A stretch of 64,000 nt of DNA from CAWJPY01 sp963844865 (GCA_963844865.1 CAWJPY010000013.1:248001-312000); one strand, 5' to 3'. Positions 43,355-51,843 are shown, numbered from the stretch's first letter. The notes: generated by a model not told the origin, from the sequence alone. Program-made: numbers and translations.

Positions 43355-45607
43355 TCAAAAGCCCTTGAGCGGGTTGGGTCCCATCTCCTCCAGCTCCTCG
43401 GCGAACTCGTCCAGGATCTGGGGGATGCGGTCGAACTCGTTGTGAGCGAGCTCGACGGTCTTGATCCGCTCCTTCTCGAGGGCCAGGCGCTGCAGGGTCT
43501 CGCCGACGTTGCCGAGGCGGGTGTTGGCGAGCTCCGAGCCGCGCACGTAGTGGCACTGGTAGTCGTCACCGTACTTGCAGCCGATCAGGATCACGCCGTC
43601 GATGCCCCGCGACAGGGCCTCGGCGATCCACACGATGTTGGTGGAGCCCAGGCAGCGGATGGGGATCACGCGCACCCAGGGGTTCCACTGCTTGCCCAGG
43701 GCGGCTGCTGCGTCGAGGGCCGGCAGGGCGTCGTTCTCGCACAGCAGTGCGACGATGCGCGGCTTCTCCTCGTAGTCCTCGGGCACCTCCATGGCCTTGA
43801 TCATCTCGGCCACCATGTGCACCGAGTAGTCGGGGAAGCTGATGATGCGCTCGGGGCAGGCGCCCATGCAGATGCCGCAACGGCGGCAGCGCAGGGGGTT
43901 GAACTCCGGGGTCCCCTTGACGTCCTCGTTGAGGGTGCCGAAGGGGCACTCCTCGGTGCAGCGCTTGCACTGCGTGCAGCGTTGGAGGAAGAAGTCGGGG
44001 TAGGAGCGGTCTCCCGAGCGCGGGTGGACCGCCTCGCCGCGCTTGGCGGCCTCGATGCACTGGACGGCCTTCATGGCCGCGCCGACGCCGTCTTCGGCGG
44101 CCTGGGCGGCGTCCATGGGTGCGTGCAGCGCGCCGGCGGCATAGATGCCGGTGCGGCGGGTCTCATAGGGGAAGCAGATGAAGTGGGAGTCGGGGAACGA
44201 GTACTTGAGGGCGGGAAGATCCGGCCCCTGGCGGTAGGTGAGGTTGAGGATCTCGGTGCCGGCATGGGGCGCCAGCTTCTCGGCCACGGCCGCCGCATCC
44301 TTGCGCTGGGTCTCGCTCTCCCCCTTCTCGGCGCGCTGCCTGGCATCCATGAGGGAGCGGATGGCCTCCCCGTCCGCGGAGTTGGGAACCATGCCCACCG
44401 CGAGTACCACGAGGTCCGCCTCGAGCACCGCGCTGGGCCCGAGGAGACTGTCGGTGAGGTGGACGGAGAGCTTGCCGTTGGCCTCGACCTTGTCGACCTC
44501 GCCGCGGGTCATCATGACGCCGGAGCCGGATTGAACGCCGAGGTAGAAGTGCTCGAGCTGGCCCGGGGTGCGCATGTCGCGGTACACCACGGCGGTCTCC
44601 GTGGCCGGCGCCATGGCCCGCACCTCCGCCGCCTGGCGGAGGGTGGTGGCGCAGCACTCGCTGGAGCAGTAGGGAAGGTGGTCGGGATCCCGGGAGCCCG
44701 CGCACTGGATGAACACGATCCGGTGTGGCGCCTGGCCGTCCGAGGGCCGCTGGACAGTGCCCGCCAGGAGCATCTCCTCCAGCTCCTGGGAGGTGATGAC
44801 ATCCGCCGAAGCGTTGTAGCCGAGGTGCTCCAGGCGGGAGGCGTCGTAGGGACGGGCCCCGGTGGCCTGGACGATGGAGCCCGCGACGAGCTCCTCGTCA
44901 CCGTTGGCGGTGTGCAGCGTGACCCTGAACTGGCCGGGCTGTCCGGTGATCTTGCTGATGCCGGCCGAGGTGTGGACGCGGATCGCGGAGTTCCCCGTGA
45001 CCTCCTCCACCAGTGCGGGAATGGTGTTGGCCTGCACCGTGTCGTAAGGGGGGTGCTCGGGGACCATGGACTTCTGATGGGCCAGCCGTCCACCGAGGGC
45101 CTCGCTCTTCTCCACCAGCACGACAGGGTGACCGAGCCCGGCGGCGGTCTTGGCCGCCTCGAGGCCGGCTCGACCGCCACCCACGACCAGCACCGTGTCA
45201 TCCACCTGCTCGTCCAGGGGGACGAAGGGCTTCATGCCCTTGAGCCGAGCCACGCCCATGCGGACGAGGTCCTCGGCGAGCATGCGGGTGTCCTCGTCGC
45301 CGGCCTCGTGAGACCAGGCACACTGCTCGCGGAGATTGATGCGGTACAGGGGAGGACCGTCGTCGGAGGTGAGCCCGGCGAACTCCTGGGCCTTGGCGCG
45401 CTCGGAGCAGGCGGCGAGCAGGATGCCTTCCAGCTCGTTCTCCTGGGTCGCCTTCCGGATCGTCTCGAGACCTTCCGGGTTGCACAGGCAGGGATGGGTG
45501 AGGGTGGTGCCGGCTCCGGACTCGCCGGCCACCGAGGCCACCGCCTCCAGGTCGACCGCGTCACCGATGCCGCAGCCGCTGCACAGGAATACGCCCATCT
45601 TGTCCAT
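43355..45607 (-). CDS. qmoB: Quinone-interacting membrane-bound oxidoreductase subunit QmoB
   Basis: A 750-residue HdrA-like flavoprotein fused to an MvhD-like domain. N-terminal CSGCGIGDAVDLEAV; FAD-binding VLVVGGGRAGLEAAKTAAG near 140; IVFIQCAGSRDPDHLPYCS; two ferredoxin motifs CTQCKRCTEECPFG and CRRCGICMGACPE near 560-610; and a C-terminal MvhD part with PIRCLGSTNIVWIAEAL and GCKYGDDYQCHYVRG. It relays electrons between QmoC/QmoA and AprBA at the membrane. ATG at 45607 overlaps the qmoA stop by one base (TGATG). Confidence 0.95.
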   Translation of the reverse strand: MDKMGVFLCSGCGIGDAVDLEAVASVAGESGAGTTLTHPCLCNPEGLETIRKATQENELEGILLAACSERAKAQEFAGLTSDDGPPLYRINLREQCAWSHEAGDEDTRMLAEDLVRMGVARLKGMKPFVPLDEQVDDTVLVVGGGRAGLEAAKTAAGLGHPVVLVEKSEALGGRLAHQKSMVPEHPPYDTVQANTIPALVEEVTGNSAIRVHTSAGISKITGQPGQFRVTLHTANGDEELVAGSIVQATGARPYDASRLEHLGYNASADVITSQELEEMLLAGTVQRPSDGQAPHRIVFIQCAGSRDPDHLPYCSSECCATTLRQAAEVRAMAPATETAVVYRDMRTPGQLEHFYLGVQSGSGVMMTRGEVDKVEANGKLSVHLTDSLLGPSAVLEADLVVLAVGMVPNSADGEAIRSLMDARQRAEKGESETQRKDAAAVAEKLAPHAGTEILNLTYRQGPDLPALKYSFPDSHFICFPYETRRTGIYAAGALHAPMDAAQAAEDGVGAAMKAVQCIEAAKRGEAVHPRSGDRSYPDFFLQRCTQCKRCTEECPFGTLNEDVKGTPEFNPLRCRRCGICMGACPERIISFPDYSVHMVAEMIKAMEVPEDYEEKPRIVALLCENDALPALDAAAALGKQWNPWVRVIPIRCLGSTNIVWIAEALSRGIDGVILIGCKYGDDYQCHYVRGSELANTRLGNVGETLQRLALEKERIKTVELAHNEFDRIPQILDEFAEELEEMGPNPLKGF

Positions 45608-46857
45608 CACGCCCTCCTTCCCGCGGCCACCCAGGCTTTGGCAGCGGCACCTGTGGCGTCACGCACCGAGGAGTGAACGTCCTCGGGGCGTTTCGTGACG
45701 CCGGCCACCAGCACCCGCGTCTGCTCGTCGTCGAGGCCGAACCCGTCCTCGTCCCTGAGGAGCTCGATCGCCAGGTTGTCGTTGCCGTTGGGGACCATGC
45801 CGGTGGCGAGCACCACGAGGTCCGCGGGTTCCTCGACGATCTTGCCCGCCTCCACGTCCTCCACCTTGAGGGTGAGGCTGCCGTTGCTCTTGGCAACCTT
45901 GCCGACCTTGCCCTTCACCAGGCGCACACCTTCCAACGCGGCAGCTTTCAGGAGCACGTCCTCGTTACGGCCTGGCGTCCGCCGATCGATGTAGTACATG
46001 GTCACGGTGGCGTCCGGCAGCTGCTCCTTGACGTACTGGGCCTGCTTGAGGGAGGCCAGACAGCACACGGCGGAGCAGTAGGGCAGGTGGTTGACGTCCC
46101 GGGAGCCGGCGCACTGGACGAAGGCGACCCTGGCGGGAGGCTGGCCACCTTCCGGAAGCAGGATCTTGCCGCCGGTGGGCCCGCTCGGGGCCACCAGCCG
46201 CTCCATCTGGACGTTGGAGATGACGTTGCCGTACAGCCCGCCGCCGAGCTCCGGCAGCTTGCCCAGGTCGTAGGGCTTCCAGCCGGTGGCCACCACGACG
46301 GCGCCGACCTCCAGCTCCTGGGTGGTCTCTTGGGCGTCCAGGTCGATGGCGTCGTAGGTGCAGGCCTCGGCGATCCTCTTCGCCTCGTCATCGGCCACCG
46401 CGGCGCGGTCGAACACGTAGCGCTTCGGCCACGCGTGCACGTGGGGCAGCCGGACCGCCTTCGCCTTTCCCATGCCGAGGTTGAAGGGGTCGGGGACCTC
46501 GGTGTCGCACGCCTTGGCGCAGTCGCCGCAGCCGGTGCACTTGGCGTTGACGTAGGCCGGGTCGGTGGTCACGGTGACCCTCCAACCGGCGTCCGTCCGG
46601 TCCGCGGCCGTGACGCGCGATGACGTCAGCACGTGCACCCGGGGGTTGCGCTCGAGCCGCTTGATGTTGATCTCCATGCCGCAGGTGGGCGGGCACATCT
46701 TGGGGAAGTAGTTGTGGTTGCGGACGACGCGGCCGCCGATGTACGGCTCGCGCTCCACCAGCACCACCTCGGCGCCGGCCTCGGCGGCCTCCAGGGCCGC
46801 GGAGACGCCGGCGATCCCGGCACCGATCACGAGCAGGGTGGGTTTGGCGTCAGTCAT
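45607..46857 (-). CDS. qmoA: Quinone-interacting membrane-bound oxidoreductase subunit QmoA
   Basis: A 416-residue HdrA-like flavoprotein. FAD-binding VIGAGIAGVSAALEAAEAG at the N-terminus, GGRVVRNHNYFPKMCPPTCG, a ferredoxin-type CTGCGDCAKACDTEVPDPF around residue 108, and VAFVQCAGSRDVNHLPYCSAVCC. Length matches known QmoA. Together with QmoB it forms the soluble side of the Qmo complex. GGGGAG precedes the ATG at 46857. Overlaps on both ends imply coupled translation with the YkgJ-like gene and qmoB. Confidence 0.95.
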   Translation of the reverse strand: MTDAKPTLLVIGAGIAGVSAALEAAEAGAEVVLVEREPYIGGRVVRNHNYFPKMCPPTCGMEINIKRLERNPRVHVLTSSRVTAADRTDAGWRVTVTTDPAYVNAKCTGCGDCAKACDTEVPDPFNLGMGKAKAVRLPHVHAWPKRYVFDRAAVADDEAKRIAEACTYDAIDLDAQETTQELEVGAVVVATGWKPYDLGKLPELGGGLYGNVISNVQMERLVAPSGPTGGKILLPEGGQPPARVAFVQCAGSRDVNHLPYCSAVCCLASLKQAQYVKEQLPDATVTMYYIDRRTPGRNEDVLLKAAALEGVRLVKGKVGKVAKSNGSLTLKVEDVEAGKIVEEPADLVVLATGMVPNGNDNLAIELLRDEDGFGLDDEQTRVLVAGVTKRPEDVHSSVRDATGAAAKAWVAAGRRA

Positions 46858-47660
46858 CTCGAACTCCCCTGGGCCGCCGCCTCGCGGACCCGCAGGGTGG
46901 GCTCGCCGAAGAGGGCGAAGCGCAGCCAGCGGAAGCCGAACTGAAGCAGGGCCACGTCGTCGTTTGCGATCTCGGCCACCGTCTCGGCGTCGAGCTCGAA
47001 GCGCTCCAGGAACGTCGATTCGAACACGAAGGAGCGGAAGCCGTCGAGGTCGTAGCACGCGGTGTAGAACATGTGGATCCGGCTCGGATCCAGCTTGCGG
47101 CCGCCGATGAACCAGGGGTGGCTGACGAGGTCGCGGAAGCCGGCCTCGGTCTCGTCGCGCTCCTCGAGCCCCTGATCCCGGCGCCACTCTGCGGCCGTCC
47201 ACTGCCGGCAGCCTGGCTGCTCTCTGCCCTCGCAATGGGCATCCTCGAAGACGAAGAAGACGGGCTCGGGCTGAGAGCCCGCCCGTGCGGGGGGGATGGC
47301 CATTCCCAGGGGATAGGACCGGCAGGCCCAGGGACGGTCTTCGTAGACGGTGCAGCCGTCATCGCCCAGGAAGGGGCACCGCCGCCCGGCCTCCTCGTTC
47401 ATCTTGAGGAGGACGACGGGCAGGGCGAGCTCCTTGGTGACGGGGTTGCCGGTGTAGCGCTCCAAGAACTCCCGCGTGTGCAGCTCCAGCCGCCGGGCGA
47501 GACCGAGCACGTCGAGCGGGGTCAGGATGATGTTGACGTCGGCGCAGCAGCTGTTGAAGCACGGCACGCCGGGGTGGCAGGTGAAGGGGAAGCGGTCCTC
47601 CGCCGCGAGGCGGCGCTTGTCCCTCAAAAACTCCGGTAGATCCGACTCGGGCATGCTCAT
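46854..47660 (-). CDS. YkgJ-family cysteine-cluster protein in the apr-qmo operon
   Basis: A 268-residue protein. Near the N-terminus CHPGVPCFNSCCADVNI is the CxxxxxCxxxCC zinc/iron-chelating motif of the YkgJ (UPF0153) family, followed by CPFLGDDGCTVYEDRPWACRSYP, the second half of the domain. The rest (FVFEDAHCEGREQPGCRQW, MFYTACYDLDGFRSFVFES) contains more cysteines and is soluble. Function unknown. It is embedded between aprBA and qmoABC with four-base overlaps on both sides, so a role in metal-cofactor assembly or electron transfer of the Apr-Qmo complex is plausible but unproven. Confidence 0.85.
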   Translation of the reverse strand: MSMPESDLPEFLRDKRRLAAEDRFPFTCHPGVPCFNSCCADVNIILTPLDVLGLARRLELHTREFLERYTGNPVTKELALPVVLLKMNEEAGRRCPFLGDDGCTVYEDRPWACRSYPLGMAIPPARAGSQPEPVFFVFEDAHCEGREQPGCRQWTAAEWRRDQGLEERDETEAGFRDLVSHPWFIGGRKLDPSRIHMFYTACYDLDGFRSFVFESTFLERFELDAETVAEIANDDVALLQFGFRWLRFALFGEPTLRVREAAAQGSSR

Positions 47661-47956
47661 GGGTCCACTCCCTCTCCGGACGGGTCGTCCTCGATGTCAT
47701 CCTCGAGGATACGGTCTTTCAGGGCCGTCGGCGACCACACGGCCAGGGGCGAGGCCTTGCCGGTGATGGGGTCGACGCGGTAGCGGTAGGAGGCGCGAAC
47801 CGCGTACTGCGCCTCCATGTGCTCCCAGCCCCGCCGGTAGTAGGGGCAGTCGTCGTTGAAGCAGGCGAGCTGGTACTCCCCCTCCCAGCCGGTGTTCTCC
47901 GGCAGCTCGAAGCGGGTCAGGGGTTGGTGACAGTGGGGGCAGGCGGGCTTGGACAT
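47657..47956 (-). CDS. Small zinc-ribbon protein of the apr-qmo operon
   Basis: A 99-residue protein. Starts MSKPACPHCHQPL, then CFNDDCPYYRRGWEHM: two Cys pairs suited to one zinc ribbon or rubredoxin-like site. The second half (YRYRVDPITGKASPLAVWSPTALKDRIL) is polar and ends acidic. It overlaps the YkgJ-like gene by four bases. Function unknown; its place between aprA and qmoA suggests service to the Apr-Qmo enzymes. A stem-loop terminator lies 25 bp upstream, between it and aprA. Confidence 0.82.
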   Translation of the reverse strand: MSKPACPHCHQPLTRFELPENTGWEGEYQLACFNDDCPYYRRGWEHMEAQYAVRASYRYRVDPITGKASPLAVWSPTALKDRILEDDIEDDPSGEGVDP

Positions 47957-47980
47957 AGTCTCTCTGTTCCTGGGATCGAT

Positions 47981-48015
47981 GAAGAAAGGCACCGGGCGCC
48001 GAAGCGCCCGGTGCC
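47981..48015 (-). terminator. Terminator/attenuator between aprA and the downstream genes
   Basis: On the minus strand GGCACCGGGCGC (48015-48004) pairs perfectly with GCGCCCGGTGCC (47999-47988) around a stable TTCG tetraloop, followed by TTTCTTC. It lies 14 bp after the aprA stop and should cut transcription partly, raising aprBA over qmo and sat. Confidence 0.88.
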
Positions 48016-48028
48016 GGAAAGACGAAGG

Positions 48029-49936
48029 TCAACCGCCGAGAAGCTCGTGATCCGACTCCGCGTCGAACAGCGGGAGGATGGGCCGCTTGCTCATCTCCCA
48101 CTCCTCGGTTGTCGGGTTCATCTTGCAGTTGACGAAGCAGTGCCAGTTCTCCTGGTCCAGCTTGGGGAAGTCGGCCCGGAAGTAGTAGCCGGGCCACCTG
48201 GTCTCCTCGCGGAACATGATGGTGCGCATGTGCGCCTCGGCCTGGTACGTCCGGTGGACGTTCTCCCAGCACCGCATGAGCTCGTGCAGGTTCTTGGCGC
48301 CGAGCTTGTCCGCATCCTCTTTGAGCATGCCGAGAAGCTCCATGCCCCTGTCCAGGAGCTGCTTGGAGGTGGTGAACTGCGAGCCCACACCGCCCGCGTA
48401 CTCGTCCATGAGCTTCTGCAGCCGGAACATGTACATCTTGGGAAGGATGTAGTGCGGGTTCACATCCTCCTGGGTGGTGAAGCCCTTGTGCTCGTCGTAG
48501 TTGACGAGAGGCTGCAGGGCCTTGGTCTTGAGCTGCTCGACGGTGGCGTCATCCACCGTGGGCGCCGGCGGGTTCTCGTTCACCAGGTACCGGATCGCGG
48601 CCTTGGCGGCGATGCGGCCCTCGGCGTGGGAGCCGGAGGAGAACTTGTGCGAGGAGGCGCCGGAGGCGTCACCCGCGCAGAAGATCCCCTTGGTGGTGCA
48701 CATGTTCTCGTAGCCCCAGAAGTACTCCTCGGGGGCCAGGTCCTTGGGACCGCTCAGCCAGGCGCCGGAGGCGCCGGAGTGGGAGCCGATGAAGTACGGC
48801 TCGGCGGCCGCGATCTCGGACGACCTCTCCTCGGGCGCCGTGTTGGTGGCGGCCCACAGGATGGCCTGCGAGATCGTCATGTCCAGGAAGTCCTCCCAGG
48901 CCTCGCTCTCGAGCTCCTTCATCTTCTTCTTGAAGGCCTTCTCGTCGGGGGCTTGGTCGGCGATCTTCTTGATCGCCTCCTCGGTGCGCATGTAGATGGG
49001 GCCCTTGCCCTCCATCACGTCCAGCATGCCGAGGTAGTTGCGAAGGTTGGCCGGGATCGGCTTGACGTGACCGTAGGGCTTCCAGTTGTCCAGCTCGGGC
49101 CGGCGCTCGACCATGTACTCGCCGCCGAAGGCGTTGGTCGCACGCGACTTGAAGAGCAGGAACCAGGCACCCACCGGACCGTAGGCGTCCTTGAAGCGGA
49201 CCGGGATGAAGCGCACTTCCTGGCAGGTCATCTCGGCGCCGGCCTTGATGGTGAAGTAGGCCGAAGACCCGGAGTTCCACGGTGGATACCAGGCGCGGCC
49301 GAGACCCTCACCGGACGAGCGGGGCTTGAACACGTGCACCGCACCACCCATGGAGACCAGGATGGAGCGCGCCTTGAAGATGTAGAACTTGTTCTCGCGC
49401 ACCGAGAAGCCGTACGCGCCCTTGCACTCCTCGCCGTCCATGACCGGGCCGACGATGAAGACGCGCTCGTAGATGTTGTCGGTGCCGAGGTGGTTCTTGG
49501 CCGCCTCGGCGACCACCACCTTGTAGGACTCGCCGTTGATCATGAGCTGCCAGCGACCCTCGTGCACGTAGCCGCCCTGCTCGTCCTTCCAGATGGGCAG
49601 GCCCCACTTCTCGAAGAGGTGGACCGAGGAGTCGACGTGGCGGGCGATGTTGGCCACGAGGTCGTCGCGGGCCACGCCCATGAGGTCGTTCTTCACGTAG
49701 TCGACGTAGTTCTTGACGGTGTTGGCGCCGTCCTTCAGCCCCACGTACTGGTTGATGGCCGAGAGGCCCATGGCCACGGCGCCGGAACGGTCCACCGCCG
49801 CCTTGTCGACCATGGTCACCTTGAGGTTGTGCTTCTTGGCCCAGTGTGCCGCCTCGACCGCGGCGCCGCAGGCCGCCATGCCGCCGCCGAGGATCAGCAG
49901 GTCGGTGTCTACCTGAACAGTTTCGAAGTTGTCCAT
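48029..49936 (-). CDS. aprA: Adenylylsulfate (APS) reductase, alpha subunit
   Basis: A 635-residue flavoprotein that interconverts APS and sulfite + AMP. FAD-binding LLILGGGMAACGAAVEAAHW near the N-terminus, RSGAVAMGLSAINQYVG, GEGLGRAWYPPWNSG, GDASGASSHKFSSGSHAEGR near residue 430 and the C-terminal cap TRWPGYYFRADFPKLDQENW. Size and motif order match dissimilatory AprA. GGAGGGGGA precedes the ATG at 49936, 11 bp after aprB. The sequence alone does not reveal whether the enzyme works reductively or oxidatively; a tree of AprA would. Confidence 0.97.
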   Translation of the reverse strand: MDNFETVQVDTDLLILGGGMAACGAAVEAAHWAKKHNLKVTMVDKAAVDRSGAVAMGLSAINQYVGLKDGANTVKNYVDYVKNDLMGVARDDLVANIARHVDSSVHLFEKWGLPIWKDEQGGYVHEGRWQLMINGESYKVVVAEAAKNHLGTDNIYERVFIVGPVMDGEECKGAYGFSVRENKFYIFKARSILVSMGGAVHVFKPRSSGEGLGRAWYPPWNSGSSAYFTIKAGAEMTCQEVRFIPVRFKDAYGPVGAWFLLFKSRATNAFGGEYMVERRPELDNWKPYGHVKPIPANLRNYLGMLDVMEGKGPIYMRTEEAIKKIADQAPDEKAFKKKMKELESEAWEDFLDMTISQAILWAATNTAPEERSSEIAAAEPYFIGSHSGASGAWLSGPKDLAPEEYFWGYENMCTTKGIFCAGDASGASSHKFSSGSHAEGRIAAKAAIRYLVNENPPAPTVDDATVEQLKTKALQPLVNYDEHKGFTTQEDVNPHYILPKMYMFRLQKLMDEYAGGVGSQFTTSKQLLDRGMELLGMLKEDADKLGAKNLHELMRCWENVHRTYQAEAHMRTIMFREETRWPGYYFRADFPKLDQENWHCFVNCKMNPTTEEWEMSKRPILPLFDAESDHELLGG

Positions 49937-49947
49937 GTCCCCCTCCT

Positions 49948-50382
49948 TCACTTCGACCACACGGCGGGCAGGCCGAGGGAGTCGGGCTCCGTGAACAGCG
50001 TCGGGCCGTCGAGGTCTGGATCTGTCTGGAAGCCGCCGTCGGGTACAGCCTTACCCTCTTCGGTGGTGCGAATGGGGAACTTGAACCGCTTCACCTGGCC
50101 GTTGCGGAACTTGACCGTCCACATGATGTCCTGGGTGGAGCGGAGCGGAACCACCGAGGCACCCATGGGGACGAAGTCCGCGTACCCACGGACGTCCACC
50201 GCCTGCGTGGGACAGATCTTGACGCAGTTGTAGCACTCCCAACACATCTCCGGCTCTCGGTTGTAGGCCTTCATCTTCTCCTTGTCGAGAACCATGAGGT
50301 CGTTTGGACAGATGTGCTGGCACGCCGTCTTGTCGAGTGCCTTACACCCATCACATTTCTCCACATTCACGAAGCTCGGCAT
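49948..50382 (-). CDS. aprB: Adenylylsulfate (APS) reductase, beta subunit
   Basis: A 144-residue ferredoxin-like electron-transfer subunit. Two [4Fe-4S] motifs: EKCDGCKALDKTACQHICP (with the AprB-specific insertion) and CWECYNCVKICPTQAVDVRG. The C-terminal part DLDGPTLFTEPDSLGLPAVW wraps AprA. It receives electrons, probably from QmoB, and passes them to the AprA FAD. ATG at 50382 follows GGAGGA at ten bases. First gene of the apr-qmo-sat operon. Confidence 0.96.
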   Translation of the reverse strand: MPSFVNVEKCDGCKALDKTACQHICPNDLMVLDKEKMKAYNREPEMCWECYNCVKICPTQAVDVRGYADFVPMGASVVPLRSTQDIMWTVKFRNGQVKRFKFPIRTTEEGKAVPDGGFQTDPDLDGPTLFTEPDSLGLPAVWSK

Positions 50383-50461
50383 ATAACCCGTCCTCCTTTC
50401 GCGGGTGGCCCCACTCCGCTTGGGGCCGCGCGTTTTCGGTCGGGCAGCGTCGAAGCAAGAC

Positions 50462-50479
50462 TTGTGCCCGTATTCACAA
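50462..50479. promoter_or_regulatory. CRP/FNR-family (HcpR-like) site upstream of aprB
   Basis: TTGTGCCCGTATTCACAA matches TTGTGA-N6-TCACAA at 11 of 12 defined positions and lies 80 bp before the aprB ATG. HcpR-type regulators of sulfate reducers are known to bind TTGTGA/TCACAA palindromes and to control apr and sat genes in some species. Confidence 0.6.
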
Positions 50480-50682
50480 TATCCCCGGTAAGCAGCACTA
50501 TGTTTCATGCCTGCATGCATTTATGTCTTCTGGCGCCAGTCTGGACCGGGCCCTTCCCCGGGCCCGCGATCCTATTGCCTGTGGGTGCAGTGAATTGCGT
50601 GCGCCGGGGCGGCCCGAGGGGGGAGGCCTCGGGCGGGAGATAACTCGCCGGATGACTGAGTCTTAGGGAGAAGAGCGATGCC

Positions 50683-50700
50683 TTGTGAAAAGTTTCACTT
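50683..50700. promoter_or_regulatory. Second CRP/FNR-type palindrome in the apr/adk region
   Basis: TTGTGAAAAGTTTCACTT fits TTGTGA-N6-TCACAA at 10 of 12 positions and contains the perfect inverted repeat GTGAAA-AG-TTTCAC. It lies 301 bp before aprB and 481 bp before adk, so its target gene is unclear. Confidence 0.45.
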
Positions 50701-50970
50701 TGCGAAATCGGAGAGACTTACGGCCACAGAACGGAGGATTGTGTTACGAATACGTTACGCGTCATCAGGCCCGCTCTCGAAGTCGCGTGTTTGCGAGGGT
50801 TGCCTCGGCGCGGCGCATGTTACGCGCCCGGAACGGTTCCGCCGTCGAAACGGTTCGAGGTGGGGTGCTCCCGGTACGCCCCGGGGTGGGCCCGACACCG
50901 TTGCGAGCGCTCCGGGCAGGCGAGGGGGCGTGCCAGGCATCCCGTCGGACCAGGTCGCGACGTCGAAGCC

Positions 50971-51110
50971 GGTGCCAGGCGCCCGTCTTGGGTCGGTAGC
51001 ACGCACATTGCCTCATCCGACAGGGTGCACGGCACCGGCTCTGGTCGACCCGATGGCAAAGGGGTCCTGGCACCCTCTCTGGGCCCGGGGAGGAGAGACG
51101 GAGCCTGGCA
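50971..51110. repeat. Dispersed intergenic repeat, degenerate tandem copies
   Basis: Contains GGTGCCAGGCGCCCGTCTTG, GCACGCACATTGCCTCATCC, GGTGCACGGCACCGGCTCTG and two further GCCTGGCACC-like motifs (around 51064 and 51103). Same orientation as the 40516 copy. Confidence 0.65.
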
Positions 51111-51180
51111 CCGTCTGTGCAGGGGAGCGGGCGGCGCACCGGCGGTGGTGCGACCTCGGCTCGTTGGGGAGGAGACAGGT

Positions 51181-51843
51181 ATGAAGCTGATTCTCATGGG
51201 ACCGCCCGGGGCTGGGAAGGGGACCCAGGCCCAGTTCGTGTGCGAGCGCTACCAGATCCCCCAGATCGCGACCGGCGACATGCTGCGGGCGGCCGTGGCC
51301 GAGGGCAGCGAGCTCGGCCGCAAGGCCAAGAAGGCGATGGATGCGGGAGGGCTGGTGGCCGACGACATCATCATCGGCCTCATCAAGGAGCGCATCGCCC
51401 GCGAGGACTGCCGCAAGGGCTTCCTGCTCGACGGCTTTCCGCGCACGCTGCCCCAGGCTCGGGCACTGCGTTCGGAGAACGTGGTCCTGGACGCGGTGGT
51501 GGAGATCGTCGTGCCGGACGACGAGATCGTGCGCCGCATGTCGGGTCGTCGCATCCACCCGGCCTCCGGGCGTTCCTACCACGTGGTCTTCAATCCCCCG
51601 AAGGAGGAGGGCAAGGACGACGTCACGGGCGAGCCCCTCATTCAGCGGGACGACGACACCGAGGGGACCGTTCGCAAGCGTCTCGAGACGTATCACGAGC
51701 AGACCGAGGCGGTCGCCGGCTTCTATGAGGCACTGGCGGAGGAAGGGGCCGCCGACGCGCCGCGCCTGATCAAGGTCGATGGAACCCGGTCCATCGAAGG
51801 CGTTCGTGACGCCATTGCCGAGGAGCTGGAGAAGGTCGAGTAG
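51181..51843 (+). CDS. adk: Adenylate kinase
   Basis: A 220-residue long-type enzyme interconverting ATP + AMP and 2 ADP. P-loop MGPPGAGKGTQAQFV, ATGDMLRAAVAEGSELG, GFLLDGFPRTLPQA, and a full LID (GRRIHPASGRSYHVVFNPP ... DDVTGEPLIQRDDD) without zinc-binding cysteines. GGGGAGGAGACAGGT precedes the ATG. It stands apart from ribosomal-protein genes and divergent from aprBA, which produces AMP; sulfate reducers often keep adk near sat/apr for this reason. Confidence 0.95.
   Translation: MKLILMGPPGAGKGTQAQFVCERYQIPQIATGDMLRAAVAEGSELGRKAKKAMDAGGLVADDIIIGLIKERIAREDCRKGFLLDGFPRTLPQARALRSENVVLDAVVEIVVPDDEIVRRMSGRRIHPASGRSYHVVFNPPKEEGKDDVTGEPLIQRDDDTEGTVRKRLETYHEQTEAVAGFYEALAEEGAADAPRLIKVDGTRSIEGVRDAIAEELEKVE

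Larger units (their letters stand above)
50383..51180. promoter_or_regulatory. Divergent apr/adk regulatory region with repeats
   Basis: 798 bp without a supported gene. From the apr side: a leader hairpin GGCCCC/GGGGCC (50407-50427), a CRP/FNR-type site (50462-50479), a second similar site (50683-50700), the direct repeat GTTACG-N5-GTTACG (50743-50748 and 50754-50759, 11-bp period), then GGTGCC-type dispersed repeats up to about 51115. The stretch 50640-50760 is clearly richer in A+T than the rest. Confidence 0.6.
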
